Made by a program: the position numbers and the translations under genes
Part shown: in pieces, positions 63,720 through 64,000 of the stretch
Layout of the letters: every line of letters starts with the position of its first letter
How positions within the stretch are numbered: the first letter of the stretch is position 1
Assembly: GCF_013366375.1 (NCBI RefSeq)
Contig: NZ_JABWMJ010000010.1
Span: 124,001 to 188,000 of the forward strand
From: Rhizobacter koreensis
GTDB taxonomy: Bacteria > Pseudomonadota > Gammaproteobacteria > Burkholderiales > Burkholderiaceae_C
Reading direction: 5' to 3'
Length of the DNA stretch: 64,000 nucleotides
The notes under the pieces: generated by a model
Told to the model about the DNA's origin: nothing
The model's database searches: none
The model's input: only the letters and a program-made list of their open reading frames with translations

Positions 63720-64000
63720 ATGACCATCGCGATCTTTATCGGCTCCCTGCTGCTGGCCATGGCGATCGGCATCCCGATCGCATTCGCCCTTCTCGTCAGC
63801 GGCGTCGCGCTGATGGCGCACCTCGACATCTTCGACGCACAGATCCTGGCGCAGAACGTGGTCGGCGGCGCCGACAACTACCCGCTGCTGGCCATCCCGT
63901 TCTTCCTGCTTGCCGGCGAGATCATGAACGTCGGTGGCCTGTCGAAGCGGATCGTCGAGTTCGCGATGGCGCTGGTCGGTCACATTCGCGGTGGCCTCGG
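63720..64000 (+). CDS. dctM: TRAP transporter large permease DctM (partial, runs off window)
   Basis: Open from ATG 63720 to the window end. The first 93 codons give IFIGSLLLAMAIGIPIAFAL and DNYPLLAIPFFLLAGEIMNVGGLSKRIVEFA, the conserved N-terminal helices of DctM. It is separated from dctQ by 47 bases and completes the dctPQM operon. Confidence 0.93.
   Translation, partial: MTIAIFIGSLLLAMAIGIPIAFALLVSGVALMAHLDIFDAQILAQNVVGGADNYPLLAIPFFLLAGEIMNVGGLSKRIVEFAMALVGHIRGGL

Noticed and set aside
1-64000. tRNA, rRNA, CRISPR or insertion sequences
   Set aside because: No repeat-spacer series, no tRNA-like TTCRA arms with CCA ends, no rRNA core sequence and no transposase were recognised on reading both strands by eye.

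Overview
The window is very G+C-rich throughout and tightly packed, with GTG starts and ATGA/GTGA start-stop overlaps. It reads as chromosomal DNA of a betaproteobacterium, most likely order Burkholderiales. The indicators are four orphan Bug/TctC-type solute receptors, the surE-pcm-nlpD and mltG-tmk-holB-pilZ-tatD gene orders, many LysR regulators, CaiB-type CoA transferases and a TRAP transporter. I saw no rRNA, tRNA, CRISPR array, insertion sequence or integrase.

Layout. 1-1.4 kb: the tail of an unknown gene, then a cytochrome P450 that has lost an internal segment and its frame. 1.6-11.3 kb: a sugar operon with a LacI regulator and its palindromic operator, xylulokinase, xylose isomerase, an IolE-like isomerase, a Gfo/Idh dehydrogenase and a complete ABC sugar importer whose binding protein comes last. 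11.3-20.1 kb: mostly minus-strand catabolic genes (cupin, SDR, acetoacetyl-CoA synthetase, Bug receptor, RraA-like aldolase, SDR), a divergent Crp/Fnr regulator, another Bug receptor and a hydroxypyruvate-isomerase-like gene. 20.1-25.3 kb: an internally collapsed IlvD-type dehydratase, a Bug receptor, a DUF1254 protein and a CaiB CoA transferase divergent from a LysR gene. 25.4-28.8 kb: a nitroreductase, a 4-hydroxylaminobenzoate-lyase-like protein, a Bug receptor and a divergent LysR gene, resembling a 4-nitrobenzoate (pnb) locus.

29-34 kb: an AAC(3)-I-like aminoglycoside acetyltransferase, a tannase/feruloyl-esterase-like lipoprotein, three small stress-type proteins and a MerR regulator next to nested palindromes. 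34-46 kb is core genome: quinone oxidoreductase, surE-pcm-nlpD, a PolB-type exonuclease, an iron alcohol dehydrogenase, a thioesterase-GNAT fusion, ygfZ, then the plus-strand operon mltG-tmk-holB-pilZ-tatD.

46.1-47.3 kb is nearly gene-free. It holds a 28-bp site closely resembling the XerCD chromosome-dimer resolution site dif (46993-47020), so the window may span the replication terminus. The few GGGNAGGG (KOPS-like) octamers I noticed all point towards it. 47.3-64 kb: LysR, a lipoprotein, NadM-Nudix, a GlcG/HbpS-like protein, an M16 protease, an MFS exporter with a C-terminal extra domain, an ene-reductase, dodecin, an alpha-methylacyl-CoA racemase, a TonB receptor, and the start of a TRAP operon (dctP, dctQ, partial dctM) behind a perfect inverted repeat.

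The most rewarding items to check are the dif-like site, the chromosomal AAC(3)-I homologue, the two internally deleted enzymes, and the unassigned catabolic clusters at 1.6-11.3 and 11.3-20 kb.
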